Below are positions 16,338 to 25,248 of a stretch of 44,112 nucleotides of DNA, piece after piece. The notes beneath the pieces were generated by a model that saw nothing but the letters and a program-made list of their open reading frames with translations, made no database searches and was not told where the DNA came from. Positions within the stretch are counted from its first letter, which is position 1. Every line of letters begins with the position of its first letter. The position numbers and the translations under genes were made by a program. This DNA is from Chlamydiota bacterium (GTDB lineage Bacteria > Chlamydiota > Chlamydiia > Chlamydiales > JABDDJ01). The stretch covers positions 1 to 44,112 of the forward strand of contig JABDDJ010000017.1 in the NCBI GenBank assembly GCA_013287645.1. The letters are read 5' to 3'.

Positions 16338-19066
16338 AATCCCCTTTGTGGTCTAAAAACAGAGTGTAGGAAGAGACCTGCAGAGGCCATTCTTCCATAG
16401 TCCATCAACATATTTGCATAAGAGGCGGCGGCATTAGAATCCCTTCCAGACATTATGTAAAACTCTATCATCATACAGAGGGCTTCGTCTCTCATGCTTA
16501 ACTGGTAGTAGCTATGCGCAGCGATCTCTTTCATGCGTACAGTTATTTCTTCAGCTGCAGCGATCTCATCCAACGCCAAAATGTAAGGCCAGAGAGGTGG
16601 AAAAAAATAGTGTTCTCGACGCAATATTTCAGCATATTCGTAAAGACTCTCATACATTTTTGGATTGGGCATGCTTTCTAGTTCGAAAAAGATCTCTAAT
16701 GCTTCTCGGGCTCTTGTAAAGAAATTTTCATCAAAGGCCGCTCTGGCTAGACCCTGCCAAGCCAGTGGGTCTTCTGGCTGATCGGCAACGATACGCTCCC
16801 AGATGCGCGTCCTCATTTCGCCATACTCAGCCTCTTCTGCATAAATAGATAGCTCTTCCAACTCTTTACGTGTCCATGGTAAATAAAAGATGCGGTCCAT
16901 CACTTGCTGCATTTTATCAGTTCTTTTTTCAAATGCGAGTGCTTGTAGGTATGCGTAGAAGGCTTTGGAAGTTAATATTTCGTTTGCCCACATTTCAAAA
17001 AGTTCAATTGTAACGCTATAGCGTCCAATAAAATTCAATGCGTCTAACCAATAGCTTACATTGGCTAAGTTGGATTTTTTTGCCTTTTCAACAATCCATT
17101 GGGCTTGAGCTTCTGTAACATTAGGACCCCATAAATAGATCAGGGATTCTATATCAGTTTGATCGGGCTTAGGCTTATTTGCAAGGGCCTCAAACATTTT
17201 TTTTGCTTTTGAAGAGTCATGTAAGATTTCTAAATAGGCATAGGCAAACTGTCTTTGGATATCGCTAGAAATGTTTCCTTTTTGCTCGAGGGTATTCATG
17301 TAGGCTAGAAGTTCATCTTTAAAGCGATCATTGCGCTTGGTGGCTTCAACAAGGGCTGTTAAGTAATTATTTTGGACCTGCACATCGGACGGATTTTCAT
17401 TGTAGACCTTTCTGAGATGAGCGAGGCCTGGTTCTATTATTCCTACTTGTACAAGCGCTGTTCCATAGCTTGCTTCTGAATAGAATGTGGGATAATCTTT
17501 ATAGAGTCGCTTAGCTGCATAAAGAGCTAATGGGTATTCCTTATTGTCTTCTGCAACGATGTAGAAGGCCTTCAGAGTATTTTCCTTGATTTTCTTCTGA
17601 TCTCTAAGCCATTCTGCGCTTTTTTTAGTATAGTGTCGTGCAATATTCAAAAGTGCCAATGCTGCAGCTGCACGGGCTACTCCTACGGTCAGCATAGAGC
17701 TTTGTATCTGTGTATAGAGCCAGTCTGCTTTTTTCATCTGAGCATAAACTTGGGCTATCTCAATCAATTCATCCTCTTGCATACCATCAAAAGGCGGAAA
17801 CTTACTTCCTAGTTCAAATGCTTCTTCATAATACTTGGCAACTCCTGCTAAAGAAAATAGGTAATAGCGTTCTGTAGGAGTGATCTGTTTTGATGCCAAA
17901 AACTTGTCTAACTGACTGCGTGCATCTTTGTCTTGAGCTCCCATAGAAAGTGCAAGCTGTCTTATGGGATGCTTCTCTAGATAGTCATGACCAAGGGCTT
18001 TTTGCATTTGTATGGCTAGTTCTGGATGATTTCTTATAATAGCCATGACAGCGACATTAACGATGCTACGTTCATTAAAGCGTTCCGGAGGAGTATTCTG
18101 GATTAAGTGTAGCAGGTTTGCATCATCGTATCTATCGAGGTAAATATTAAACATAAAATTTTGTAATTCGGGAAAATTTTTTGCATATTTGACAAGCTTT
18201 TCAAAAAGCTGATGGGTCTGTTTTTCTTCGCCAGGATAGTCCCACAATAGCTGCAGGACGACACTTTCCAGATAGGGATCTTTTTGGATGGCGGGCTCTA
18301 AAAGCGTTACAAATTGGGGTAATAGATCGGGATATTTCTCTTTGAATGTACCCAAAGCCAATGAGGTGGTTTTAGGTTTATTGAACTTGATTAAGAAGTC
18401 TGCCAATACCTGAAGAATGTTCGATTCTTTCACAGTGTTGGCTTGAACATCTACCCATACTTCAAAAAGTAGACTGTCAATGGTATTTTTCTTTGGAAAG
18501 AGTAATCTGCGTTTCTTTAATATCTCTGCAGCATCTTGATATTTTTTTTCACTCGCATAGATCGCAGCTAACTCATCGTAGTCGCTTTCTCCGGCTTTAC
18601 GCATATCAATTAATTTTTTTATGGCATCAATCTGTTTTTGTGTTTCGTTCTTATTTTTAAAATACTCAGCCAACTCCATCAGCGTGTCTGATTCTAAGGG
18701 CAATTTGTCTTCCTGCATCTTCAGCAGGGTTTGATCGTATTCTTCAAACTGTTTGTTTTCATAATATAGTTGTGCAAGCCTATTATAGGCTGATGCATCT
18801 TTCAAATGTGTCTTTGTATACTCCTTAATGACCTGGATGGCCTCTTTTAAACGGCCTGCTTTTTCATAGATAAGGCTTAGCTCAAAAACTGTATCAGGTG
18901 TGCGGACACCACTATCATATTGCTTTTTGTAAAATGCTTCTGCACTCTTAAGCTGCTCACTTTTTAACCGTATTAATGCGAGCTCTTCTTTAGAAGGAAC
19001 AAGATAAAGGCTTGCTACAATCCCCACTATTGTAAGAAGTACAATCCAAAAGTAGACAGATTTCAT
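16322..19066 (-). CDS. pelB: PelB N-terminal-type membrane-anchored TPR scaffold (split pelB)
   Basis: 914 residues: one N-terminal transmembrane helix (VYFWIVLLTIVGIVASLYLV), then almost wholly helical TPR-like repeats (for example AEAFYKKQYDSG, AYNRLAQLYYENKQFEEY, WQGLARAAFDENFFTRAREA). There is no beta barrel at the C-terminus. This matches the periplasmic TPR scaffold of PelB, which guides the polymer and binds PelA in P. aeruginosa. Together with the next gene the total is about 1459 residues, so the split is not a simple frameshift: the downstream part has acquired a signal peptide. The start overlaps the deacetylase stop by ATGA. Confidence 0.82.
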   Translation of the reverse strand: MKSVYFWIVLLTIVGIVASLYLVPSKEELALIRLKSEQLKSAEAFYKKQYDSGVRTPDTVFELSLIYEKAGRLKEAIQVIKEYTKTHLKDASAYNRLAQLYYENKQFEEYDQTLLKMQEDKLPLESDTLMELAEYFKNKNETQKQIDAIKKLIDMRKAGESDYDELAAIYASEKKYQDAAEILKKRRLLFPKKNTIDSLLFEVWVDVQANTVKESNILQVLADFLIKFNKPKTTSLALGTFKEKYPDLLPQFVTLLEPAIQKDPYLESVVLQLLWDYPGEEKQTHQLFEKLVKYAKNFPELQNFMFNIYLDRYDDANLLHLIQNTPPERFNERSIVNVAVMAIIRNHPELAIQMQKALGHDYLEKHPIRQLALSMGAQDKDARSQLDKFLASKQITPTERYYLFSLAGVAKYYEEAFELGSKFPPFDGMQEDELIEIAQVYAQMKKADWLYTQIQSSMLTVGVARAAAALALLNIARHYTKKSAEWLRDQKKIKENTLKAFYIVAEDNKEYPLALYAAKRLYKDYPTFYSEASYGTALVQVGIIEPGLAHLRKVYNENPSDVQVQNNYLTALVEATKRNDRFKDELLAYMNTLEQKGNISSDIQRQFAYAYLEILHDSSKAKKMFEALANKPKPDQTDIESLIYLWGPNVTEAQAQWIVEKAKKSNLANVSYWLDALNFIGRYSVTIELFEMWANEILTSKAFYAYLQALAFEKRTDKMQQVMDRIFYLPWTRKELEELSIYAEEAEYGEMRTRIWERIVADQPEDPLAWQGLARAAFDENFFTRAREALEIFFELESMPNPKMYESLYEYAEILRREHYFFPPLWPYILALDEIAAAEEITVRMKEIAAHSYYQLSMRDEALCMMIEFYIMSGRDSNAAASYANMLMDYGRMASAGLFLHSVFRPQRGLCVLN

Positions 19067-21276
19067 TGCTGCTTAATGCTCATTTCAGTTTGAACGTTAT
19101 AGGGTAATTCTAAAGCGACTGTGAGTATACTCTCATCTGATGTAGTAAAATTCTTTACTGGCTGAGAAGGTACCGAAACTTGGTAAGTTCCTTTTTTAGG
19201 CATTTTCCATTGCATTGAAAGATTTCCCCACCCCTTAGTCTTATAGTTGAGCACATTCGCGTTTCGATTGAGCTCCCACACTTCCCAATTGCTATCAATA
19301 AGATAGGGAACAATTTCAGTATTTGATTCTTTTAAAGTGAGGATAGGTTCTTCCACAGCTGCATCTAGATAAACATATAACGAGCCTTGATGTTCTCGGT
19401 ATCCAATGACACCCTTCGAATTTTCAAAATCTACAACGCGGTTTCTTGGAGTATCAAAACGTATTGTTCCTAATCCTTTTCGATCGCGAATTTTCCAAGA
19501 ATTATTTGATAATTGATCAATCTGCACAGAGTAAAATCCTAGTCCAATGTCAATGTAACGCGCAACTCGCATCGCAATAGGATTTTGTGTCCGAATAAAC
19601 GCAATGTTGCTCAAAATAGCATTGACGCTAGAAGCAAACTCTCCAGAATAGGAATGGTAGTACAAATTAATCGGTTTAAGGCGCCTCGGACTATCTGTAT
19701 TCTTCAAAGTCTCCGGCAAAAACTCATAGCCATAAAATTGATCCTTCCAGCCATATGTATAACCATTATCAGCATTCGATGTCGCATAAAGCTGAATGAT
19801 TCCCCCAGGTTTTCTAGCAGTAGGATAGATAAATAAAACCGAAGGATACTCAGAATCTAATCGGACAAATCCTCCACCAAAATTCTTCATTCCAGCCTCT
19901 TGAGTAAGTTGTACAGGGACATCCCAAGGACGAGAATCTCCCGACCAGAGCAAGAGCTTAACTTTGTTATTAGCTGGGGCAAACTCGTTAAGATAGTTCA
20001 AAGCACCCGAGATCTCCTTCTCAAGGTTGAATGGTTCATTCGCATAGGCTCTAGGCTTGGCATAACCCCATTTTAAGCGATCTTTTGTGAATTCGGCAGA
20101 ATGAAATGTCTGCTTCCATTTAGAGCGAAACCAGCTAAGAAAGCTATTTTGCCATGATCCGTAAGGATAAAGGTGCAAATAATCAATCTCTTTTTCGGGT
20201 CCGCCCGTACGGAAAAAATCCCAGTAAAATGGGTGGCTATAGGTATGTGAAGAGGCCTCTACTTGATTCAAAGACAGATAGTCGCGTAAAGTTTTTTGAC
20301 TGCGGCTTTTACTTGCCCATTTAGGGTCAAAGTCTGCTGCAACAAATCCTACAGCTATAGGAATGTCGGGATTAGGCTTAATGACCTTTTCTAAAAGCAC
20401 CTCAGAATTATAAGTATCCTTTCCTTTGTACTCTTCAAGAATAGTATTTCCGTTCCAGTCATCGCCGTGTAACGTCGCTATAAAAATGCGCCTGCCGGCA
20501 AGAGTTGTCGTATCAGGCACAGGAAGATCGGTAAGCCCAAAAGCTAGCTCAAAGAACCGAAAAGGATTCACATACCATCCTAAAGATCGAGGACTAGAAG
20601 CAAAGACAAGAGGATCAAAGTTATTGCCAAAATCAATGGCTATATACCCTCCGTGAGGGCTAAGAATGACTAAGTCTGCCTCTGATTCAGGTTTTCCAGG
20701 AATGCCAACTTTTAAGTAAGACTTGGCTTTACCGCTAATCACATGAGTGAGATAAAAACCGGGTAAACGTTCTGGATAGTGCTTTTCGAAAGGGATCAGT
20801 TCATTATCTTTCGAAATCACTCTATAATCAAAGGGATAATCAATCCACTGTTCGCTGTTTGTAAAGCCCAATTTTTCATAAAGTTTATTTTGAACATCCC
20901 CTTCTGTAAAGTCTCCTTTTGAATTTTCCAAGAAACCTACATTCTGAATTAAGACAACTTTTTTACCCAATTCTATGGCATCGCTAGCCCATTCAATAAA
21001 CTGTTCCGGCTCCTTCATTTTGGTAGCGACTTGAAAACTGACTAGGATGCCACGTACTCCGTCATTTTTAGAAAGCACCGGAAGAGATTTATTGATATCA
21101 TAATAAACCACGTCCATTCCCAAATAATTCAGAGGCATTTCGAGAGTTCGATGAATGATACTATCGTCCGGAATTTTGTCCACTTGACTATCCCAAAAAG
21201 CAATAACCTGACGTTGAATTGGTTCAGCAAAGAGTGAATAAGGAAGAAGAAGCAAGAATAAAAGTATTTTCATCAT
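19063..21276 (-). CDS. pelA: PelA deacetylase part with reductase-like domain (split pelA)
   Basis: 737 residues with a signal peptide (MMKILLFLLLLPYSLFAEP). Residues about 22-250 resemble the PelA reductase-like/glutamine-amidotransferase-like region (VIAFWDSQ, GMDVVYYDIN, HGGYIAIDFGNNFDP). Residues about 262-560 form the polysaccharide deacetylase: HGDD at 270-273 (catalytic base/metal Asp) and HTYSHPF at 344-350 giving the two metal His. A beta-rich C-terminus follows. This corresponds to the C-terminal two thirds of P. aeruginosa PelA (948 residues), which removes acetyl groups from Pel in the periplasm. The hydrolase domain is encoded separately just upstream (six-base gap). Confidence 0.88.
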   Translation of the reverse strand: MMKILLFLLLLPYSLFAEPIQRQVIAFWDSQVDKIPDDSIIHRTLEMPLNYLGMDVVYYDINKSLPVLSKNDGVRGILVSFQVATKMKEPEQFIEWASDAIELGKKVVLIQNVGFLENSKGDFTEGDVQNKLYEKLGFTNSEQWIDYPFDYRVISKDNELIPFEKHYPERLPGFYLTHVISGKAKSYLKVGIPGKPESEADLVILSPHGGYIAIDFGNNFDPLVFASSPRSLGWYVNPFRFFELAFGLTDLPVPDTTTLAGRRIFIATLHGDDWNGNTILEEYKGKDTYNSEVLLEKVIKPNPDIPIAVGFVAADFDPKWASKSRSQKTLRDYLSLNQVEASSHTYSHPFYWDFFRTGGPEKEIDYLHLYPYGSWQNSFLSWFRSKWKQTFHSAEFTKDRLKWGYAKPRAYANEPFNLEKEISGALNYLNEFAPANNKVKLLLWSGDSRPWDVPVQLTQEAGMKNFGGGFVRLDSEYPSVLFIYPTARKPGGIIQLYATSNADNGYTYGWKDQFYGYEFLPETLKNTDSPRRLKPINLYYHSYSGEFASSVNAILSNIAFIRTQNPIAMRVARYIDIGLGFYSVQIDQLSNNSWKIRDRKGLGTIRFDTPRNRVVDFENSKGVIGYREHQGSLYVYLDAAVEEPILTLKESNTEIVPYLIDSNWEVWELNRNANVLNYKTKGWGNLSMQWKMPKKGTYQVSVPSQPVKNFTTSDESILTVALELPYNVQTEMSIKQQ

Positions 21277-21282
21277 AACAAG

Positions 21283-22125
21283 TTATTTTTTTGTTTCGGG
21301 TGCCGGCTCAGGAAAAATTTCGTTTAATGCAATCGTACTTACATAGGGTCGTATACACTGCTCACGTTCTGCTGCATAGATTATCCGCATAGTAACCTGA
21401 TCTTTAGGATCACAATAATCCAATGAAAAGACCCCAAGACGCGGAAATTGTGCTCTCGCTTTATTTAGCTGAGCCAGTTGCCACTCATACTCACTTTTAG
21501 GACGAACAAGGTACTGTTTTTTATCAAAATTATAGGATGTATATAGCGTTTCGGCTAACTCAAAATCAATCTGATCACCCAGCTGCGGGAGTAGCTCATA
21601 TGCACGATTCATCATCAGGTACTTGTCAGGAAATTTTTTACGGATGGCTTTCACTAGATTTACAGCAGCGGCAGACATTCCCTTGTACTTTTTAGGATCG
21701 GTTTTTTCAAGAAAGAGCGGCACGTCAAGCTGGTCTAAAAACAGCCCATTAAAGCCCTGCGCTAAAATTTCAGGAATGATATTGTCTAAGAGTAAACTCG
21801 ACCAAGAGGGATTCCGTATATCCACCATCCAGCTTCCAGGCCAATTGGGATTTTCCTTGATGATTAACCCAAGCTCTTGAACAGTTAAAAATAAATTAAG
21901 CTCCTTATCTGCTTCTCCAGCATTAAGGTATCCAAGGACAACCTTCTTCTTTTGCAAAAGAGGCTCAAGTGGCGGATGCTGGATCGTATGGAAAACAATA
22001 GGATTGTAAGAATCGAAAGCCTCGGGCGGCGCCAGGTCATTGTAATATACAATCCATGGAAAGACTGCCGCTTCAGCAGAAAATAACGAAAAAGGAAAAA
22101 GTAAAATTATCAATAAATATAACAT
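21283..22125 (-). CDS. pelA: PelA hydrolase part: GH114 endo-alpha-1,4-polygalactosaminidase-like
   Basis: 280 residues with a signal peptide (MLYLLIILLFPFSLFSAEA) and a single GH114-type barrel: VVLGYLNAGEAD, SWMVDIRNPSW, GFNGLFLDQLD (D131/D134), FELAETLYTSYNFD (E192, the likely catalytic acid by comparison with PelA E218), FSLDYCDP. In P. aeruginosa this domain is the N-terminus of PelA and trims Pel, producing the cell-free form. Here it stands alone as the first gene of the operon, so hydrolase and deacetylase may be made in different amounts. The upstream region is a 67-bp divergent intergenic segment shared with the HPt-receiver gene. Confidence 0.88.
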   Translation of the reverse strand: MLYLLIILLFPFSLFSAEAAVFPWIVYYNDLAPPEAFDSYNPIVFHTIQHPPLEPLLQKKKVVLGYLNAGEADKELNLFLTVQELGLIIKENPNWPGSWMVDIRNPSWSSLLLDNIIPEILAQGFNGLFLDQLDVPLFLEKTDPKKYKGMSAAAVNLVKAIRKKFPDKYLMMNRAYELLPQLGDQIDFELAETLYTSYNFDKKQYLVRPKSEYEWQLAQLNKARAQFPRLGVFSLDYCDPKDQVTMRIIYAAEREQCIRPYVSTIALNEIFPEPAPETKK

Positions 22126-22192
22126 ACTATTACCAAACTTTACTTATCTGTATCAGGTTGAAATATAAAATTAAATATTTTATTAATATATC
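22126..22192. promoter_or_regulatory. Divergent promoter region between pel operon and HPt-receiver gene
   Basis: A 67-bp very AT-rich gap between two divergent starts. On the + strand TTGAAA (22158-22163) and TATTAA (22181-22186) are separated by 17 bases. The predicted transcript would start at or within a base or two of the ATG at 22193, which also lacks a Shine-Dalgarno sequence, so a leaderless message is possible. I cannot point to a convincing minus-strand -35/-10 pair for the pel operon. Confidence 0.4.
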
Positions 22193-22906
22193 ATGCAAGA
22201 ACGCCAATATAATACTGAATATCAAAAAGTCCTATACCCTCAGCTACAAAAAATAGAAGAGGGTATCAAGGGATTGAAACAAGAATATACCCTTAGAACC
22301 CTAGAAGAGTTACGCAAAGAGCTACATCATCTCGCCAGCAACTTAAAACTCTATGAAGTTTCTACAGCGAGCTCCATCACTGAAGATATCGAATATGATG
22401 TTGTAGCTAAAATAAAAAATTTTTACTATGTTCAACCATCAGAGGAATGGTTTGCCTCCCTTGATGAATTTGTGCTAAATCTTCAGGAAGTAATTGCCCT
22501 AGTGGATGCAGGTATGAACGACAAGAAAAAGAAAATCGTCATTGTAGATGACGACGAAGATATTTTAAAACTCCTTGATCATGAATTTGTAGGTCTTGGC
22601 TTTACCGTACAGACGTTTATGACCGGTGAACCAGCGCTCACTTTCCTATTGGATGAAAAAAATTTAGATGATGTATTTTTAGTGATATTAGATAGAGTCC
22701 TTCCAGATATGGATGGAATAGATATCCTGCATCAATTCACAGCCAAATCCAAAGTAAAAATACCTGTACTTATCCTTTCTCTCCTAGGCTCTGAAAAAGA
22801 TGTCCTTGAAGGTCTACAAGGGGGCGCCGTCGACTATATCGCCAAACCCTTCAGCGTCTACCTCCTCATCCAAAAAGCCATCAACCTCCTCAAAACCGGG
22901 CGTTAG
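22193..22906 (+). CDS. HPt-like domain fused to a response-regulator receiver
   Basis: 237 residues. The C-terminal part (about 115-237) is a clear receiver: KIVIVDDDEDILKLLD acidic pocket, ILDRVLPDMDG phosphoacceptor Asp, LILSLLG (Ser in the Thr/Ser position) and YIAKPFS Lys. The first ~105 residues are helical and contain RKELHHLASNLKLYEV, which resembles the H-x-L-x-(G/S) motif of histidine phosphotransfer domains with H45 as the candidate site. There is no DNA-binding output domain. It is divergent from the pel operon, and I infer a phosphorelay role in its control. The HPt assignment is by eye and moderate; the receiver is firm. Confidence 0.75.
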   Translation: MQERQYNTEYQKVLYPQLQKIEEGIKGLKQEYTLRTLEELRKELHHLASNLKLYEVSTASSITEDIEYDVVAKIKNFYYVQPSEEWFASLDEFVLNLQEVIALVDAGMNDKKKKIVIVDDDEDILKLLDHEFVGLGFTVQTFMTGEPALTFLLDEKNLDDVFLVILDRVLPDMDGIDILHQFTAKSKVKIPVLILSLLGSEKDVLEGLQGGAVDYIAKPFSVYLLIQKAINLLKTGR

Positions 22907-22909
22907 TTT

Positions 22910-22979
22910 TTTAAACGCAAAGACGCAAAGGGCGCAAAGAAACATTAAAACTTTGCGCCTTTGCGCCTTTGCGTTTAAA
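22910..22979. repeat. GCAAAG palindrome, copy A
   Basis: Arms of about 30 and 29 bases built of (N)CGCAAAG heptad-like units and flanked by TTTAAA. The arms differ at two points (an A/G change and one extra G), making this the least perfect of four copies. It lies four bases after the stop of the HPt-receiver gene and could act as its terminator. The other copies are at 34261, 37433 and 40196. Confidence 0.85.
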
Positions 22980-23088
22980 TTTCTCTATGGTGCAACCTGC
23001 AAACTTGGGTTGAATCGGGATTGTCAGAATTTCGTTGATCCGTCACAATGAGGGTTACTACTGAATATGAGGTTAGGTTTCTCGGTAC

Positions 23089-25248
23089 ATGCAAGAATAT
23101 CACGACCCGTTTCAAAACGATAATGAACTAAAGTTCTCTCGTGCGCAGAGCTTTTTTGACCGAAGCCTTAGCATCCGCCTTCTGATTGTCTCAATTTTTG
23201 CCATCGCTCTTTTCCTCTTTGTACACTTTCGAGAGGTGCGTGTCGAAATCCTTGAACTCAACAGCATTGCTCCTGGATATATTGTCGCCCAAGTCGACTT
23301 TGACTTTTTAGACCAAGATGCCACAGTTATTCTGCGTGAAGAAGCTGTACGTGACATTGGCAAAATTTATCAAGTCTCTGAAAAAGAAGTACGCGAAAGG
23401 CGTCTAGAATTCGATAACTTCTTACTCCACGATCAGCAGTGGCGGGCACAGCTTCCTAAGGCCACCTTCGAAGACATGTATCAAGCGGGTGATTTCATCG
23501 AACGTCTTATTTTAAACTCTCGTTTTGTCGATCCGCGCACTCTCCGCAAAATGAAAAGTATCGGATTAAATACAGATAATTTCCTTGTATTTAGTCCCTC
23601 TAACCCTAAAGTTTCCACTCATTTACCCGCATCGCTCTGGTCTTCTGTCAAAGAGCGTGCTCAATTTTCGGGAGATAAGCTGCCTCTCGATACTCTGCAG
23701 TTTACTATCGACTACTTCAAAACCAAAGATTGGAATCTAGAAGAGGATAACAGCTCCTTTCAAGCTATCCGCTCCAAAGTCCAAAGCTATGTTAAAGACA
23801 AATATACACACGTAAATGCTGGCACCAAGATCATCAATCAAGGGGAAAAGGTCACCACGCGTCACATAGCGATGCTGCAAGCGATGAAGAACTCTTTGAA
23901 CGACAGTCGAAATCTTTGGCATCCGATGCCTATTTTAGGAAGCCTTCTCTTAACAGCGATTTTTATCAGCATCTCCATCGCATACTTCTATACTAATCAT
24001 CCGCGGCTACTGACCTCAAATCGTAAGCTCTGTCTCATCATCACCATCATTATCATCACTCTAGGAATATCCAAAGCCACAGAATTCTTTCTGCTCAATA
24101 GCAAAACCAACCTTATTGAACTGTTTCGATACCCTGTTCTAGTGCCTTTTGCAGCTATTTTGCTTACGAGCTTAATGAATTCGACTATAGCGATTTATGC
24201 GGCTGGTTTCTTAACAGTTCTCTTTACTATGACGCTTGCTTTTGAACGGCAAGGTCTGATGTTGGTAAACCTCATTGCATCACTTGTGGCTATTCTCTGT
24301 ACAAGGTCCCTACATAGGCGTAAAGAAATTTTTATAGTGTGCGGAAAGGCTTGGCTCTGTTGTGTAGCTATCGTGACAGCCACCTATTTCTATCAACATA
24401 CTCAGTTAGGATTCACCCTTTTTGCCGATATTGTCAGCTCGGGAATCTGCATGCTTCTCACAGGTGTACTTGTGGTCGGTCTACTGCCTCTACTAGAAAG
24501 TGGATTCAAAATCATGACCGACGTCTCGCTGATGGAGTACATGGACCCTAACTCTGACCTACTGCGTAGACTAAGCCTAGAAGCTCCTGGTACTTATCAA
24601 CACTCTGTTTTAGTAGGCAACTTGGCCGAATCCGCAGCGCTTGCAATAGGTGCCAACGGTCTTTTCTGTCGCGTAGCCACTCTCTACCACGATATTGGAA
24701 AGATGACTACACCGCTCTACTTCACCGAAAACCAGCAAGGGGGATTTAATATTCACCAGCTGCTCACTCCTAAAGAGTCTGCGCAAGTCATCATAGCCCA
24801 TGTCAGCGAAGGGGTTGCCATGGCTCGTAAGGCCGATCTACCCGAACAGTTTATCGACATCATTAAAGAGCATCATGGGACACAACTTGTCTACTATTTC
24901 TACAGTAAAGAGCTTGAGCGATGTGAAGGAGATCCTTCAAAAGTAGATGAGAGCGCCTTTCGTTATGCAGGGCCTAAGCCGCGTAGTAAGGAGTCTGCTA
25001 TAATTATGCTTGCAGATTCGATAGAGGCAGCTTCGCGTTCTTTAGATGTGGTCAACATGGATACGTTAAATGCCTTAGCTACTCGACTGATTAAAGAGAA
25101 GGCTGATGATGGTCAGTTTGATGGATGTTTGCTAACATTTGACGAATTACGTATTGTAAAGCAGACTCTTGTGAAAAATCTCGCAGCTTCTAGCCATACA
25201 CGCATAAAATATCCAGCACGCTTTGTCAAAGGGGCAGAAGATGCATAA
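23089..25248 (+). CDS. pgpH: PgpH/YqfF-type 7TM-HD phosphodiesterase, probable c-di-AMP hydrolase
   Basis: 719 residues with the PgpH layout: an N-terminal transmembrane helix (about 30-45), a long extracytoplasmic 7TMR-HDED-like region (about 55-270), seven hydrophobic segments (about 280-475), and a cytoplasmic HD domain with SLEAPGTYQHSVLVGNLAE, YHDIGK (H534/D535), IIKEHHGT and ADSIEAASRS. Family members hydrolyse c-di-AMP. Chlamydiae are known to use c-di-AMP, so this is the likely substrate. It is the first gene of an operon: its last codons overlap the SDR start by eight bases. The Shine-Dalgarno is weak. Confidence 0.9.
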   Translation: MQEYHDPFQNDNELKFSRAQSFFDRSLSIRLLIVSIFAIALFLFVHFREVRVEILELNSIAPGYIVAQVDFDFLDQDATVILREEAVRDIGKIYQVSEKEVRERRLEFDNFLLHDQQWRAQLPKATFEDMYQAGDFIERLILNSRFVDPRTLRKMKSIGLNTDNFLVFSPSNPKVSTHLPASLWSSVKERAQFSGDKLPLDTLQFTIDYFKTKDWNLEEDNSSFQAIRSKVQSYVKDKYTHVNAGTKIINQGEKVTTRHIAMLQAMKNSLNDSRNLWHPMPILGSLLLTAIFISISIAYFYTNHPRLLTSNRKLCLIITIIIITLGISKATEFFLLNSKTNLIELFRYPVLVPFAAILLTSLMNSTIAIYAAGFLTVLFTMTLAFERQGLMLVNLIASLVAILCTRSLHRRKEIFIVCGKAWLCCVAIVTATYFYQHTQLGFTLFADIVSSGICMLLTGVLVVGLLPLLESGFKIMTDVSLMEYMDPNSDLLRRLSLEAPGTYQHSVLVGNLAESAALAIGANGLFCRVATLYHDIGKMTTPLYFTENQQGGFNIHQLLTPKESAQVIIAHVSEGVAMARKADLPEQFIDIIKEHHGTQLVYYFYSKELERCEGDPSKVDESAFRYAGPKPRSKESAIIMLADSIEAASRSLDVVNMDTLNALATRLIKEKADDGQFDGCLLTFDELRIVKQTLVKNLAASSHTRIKYPARFVKGAEDA

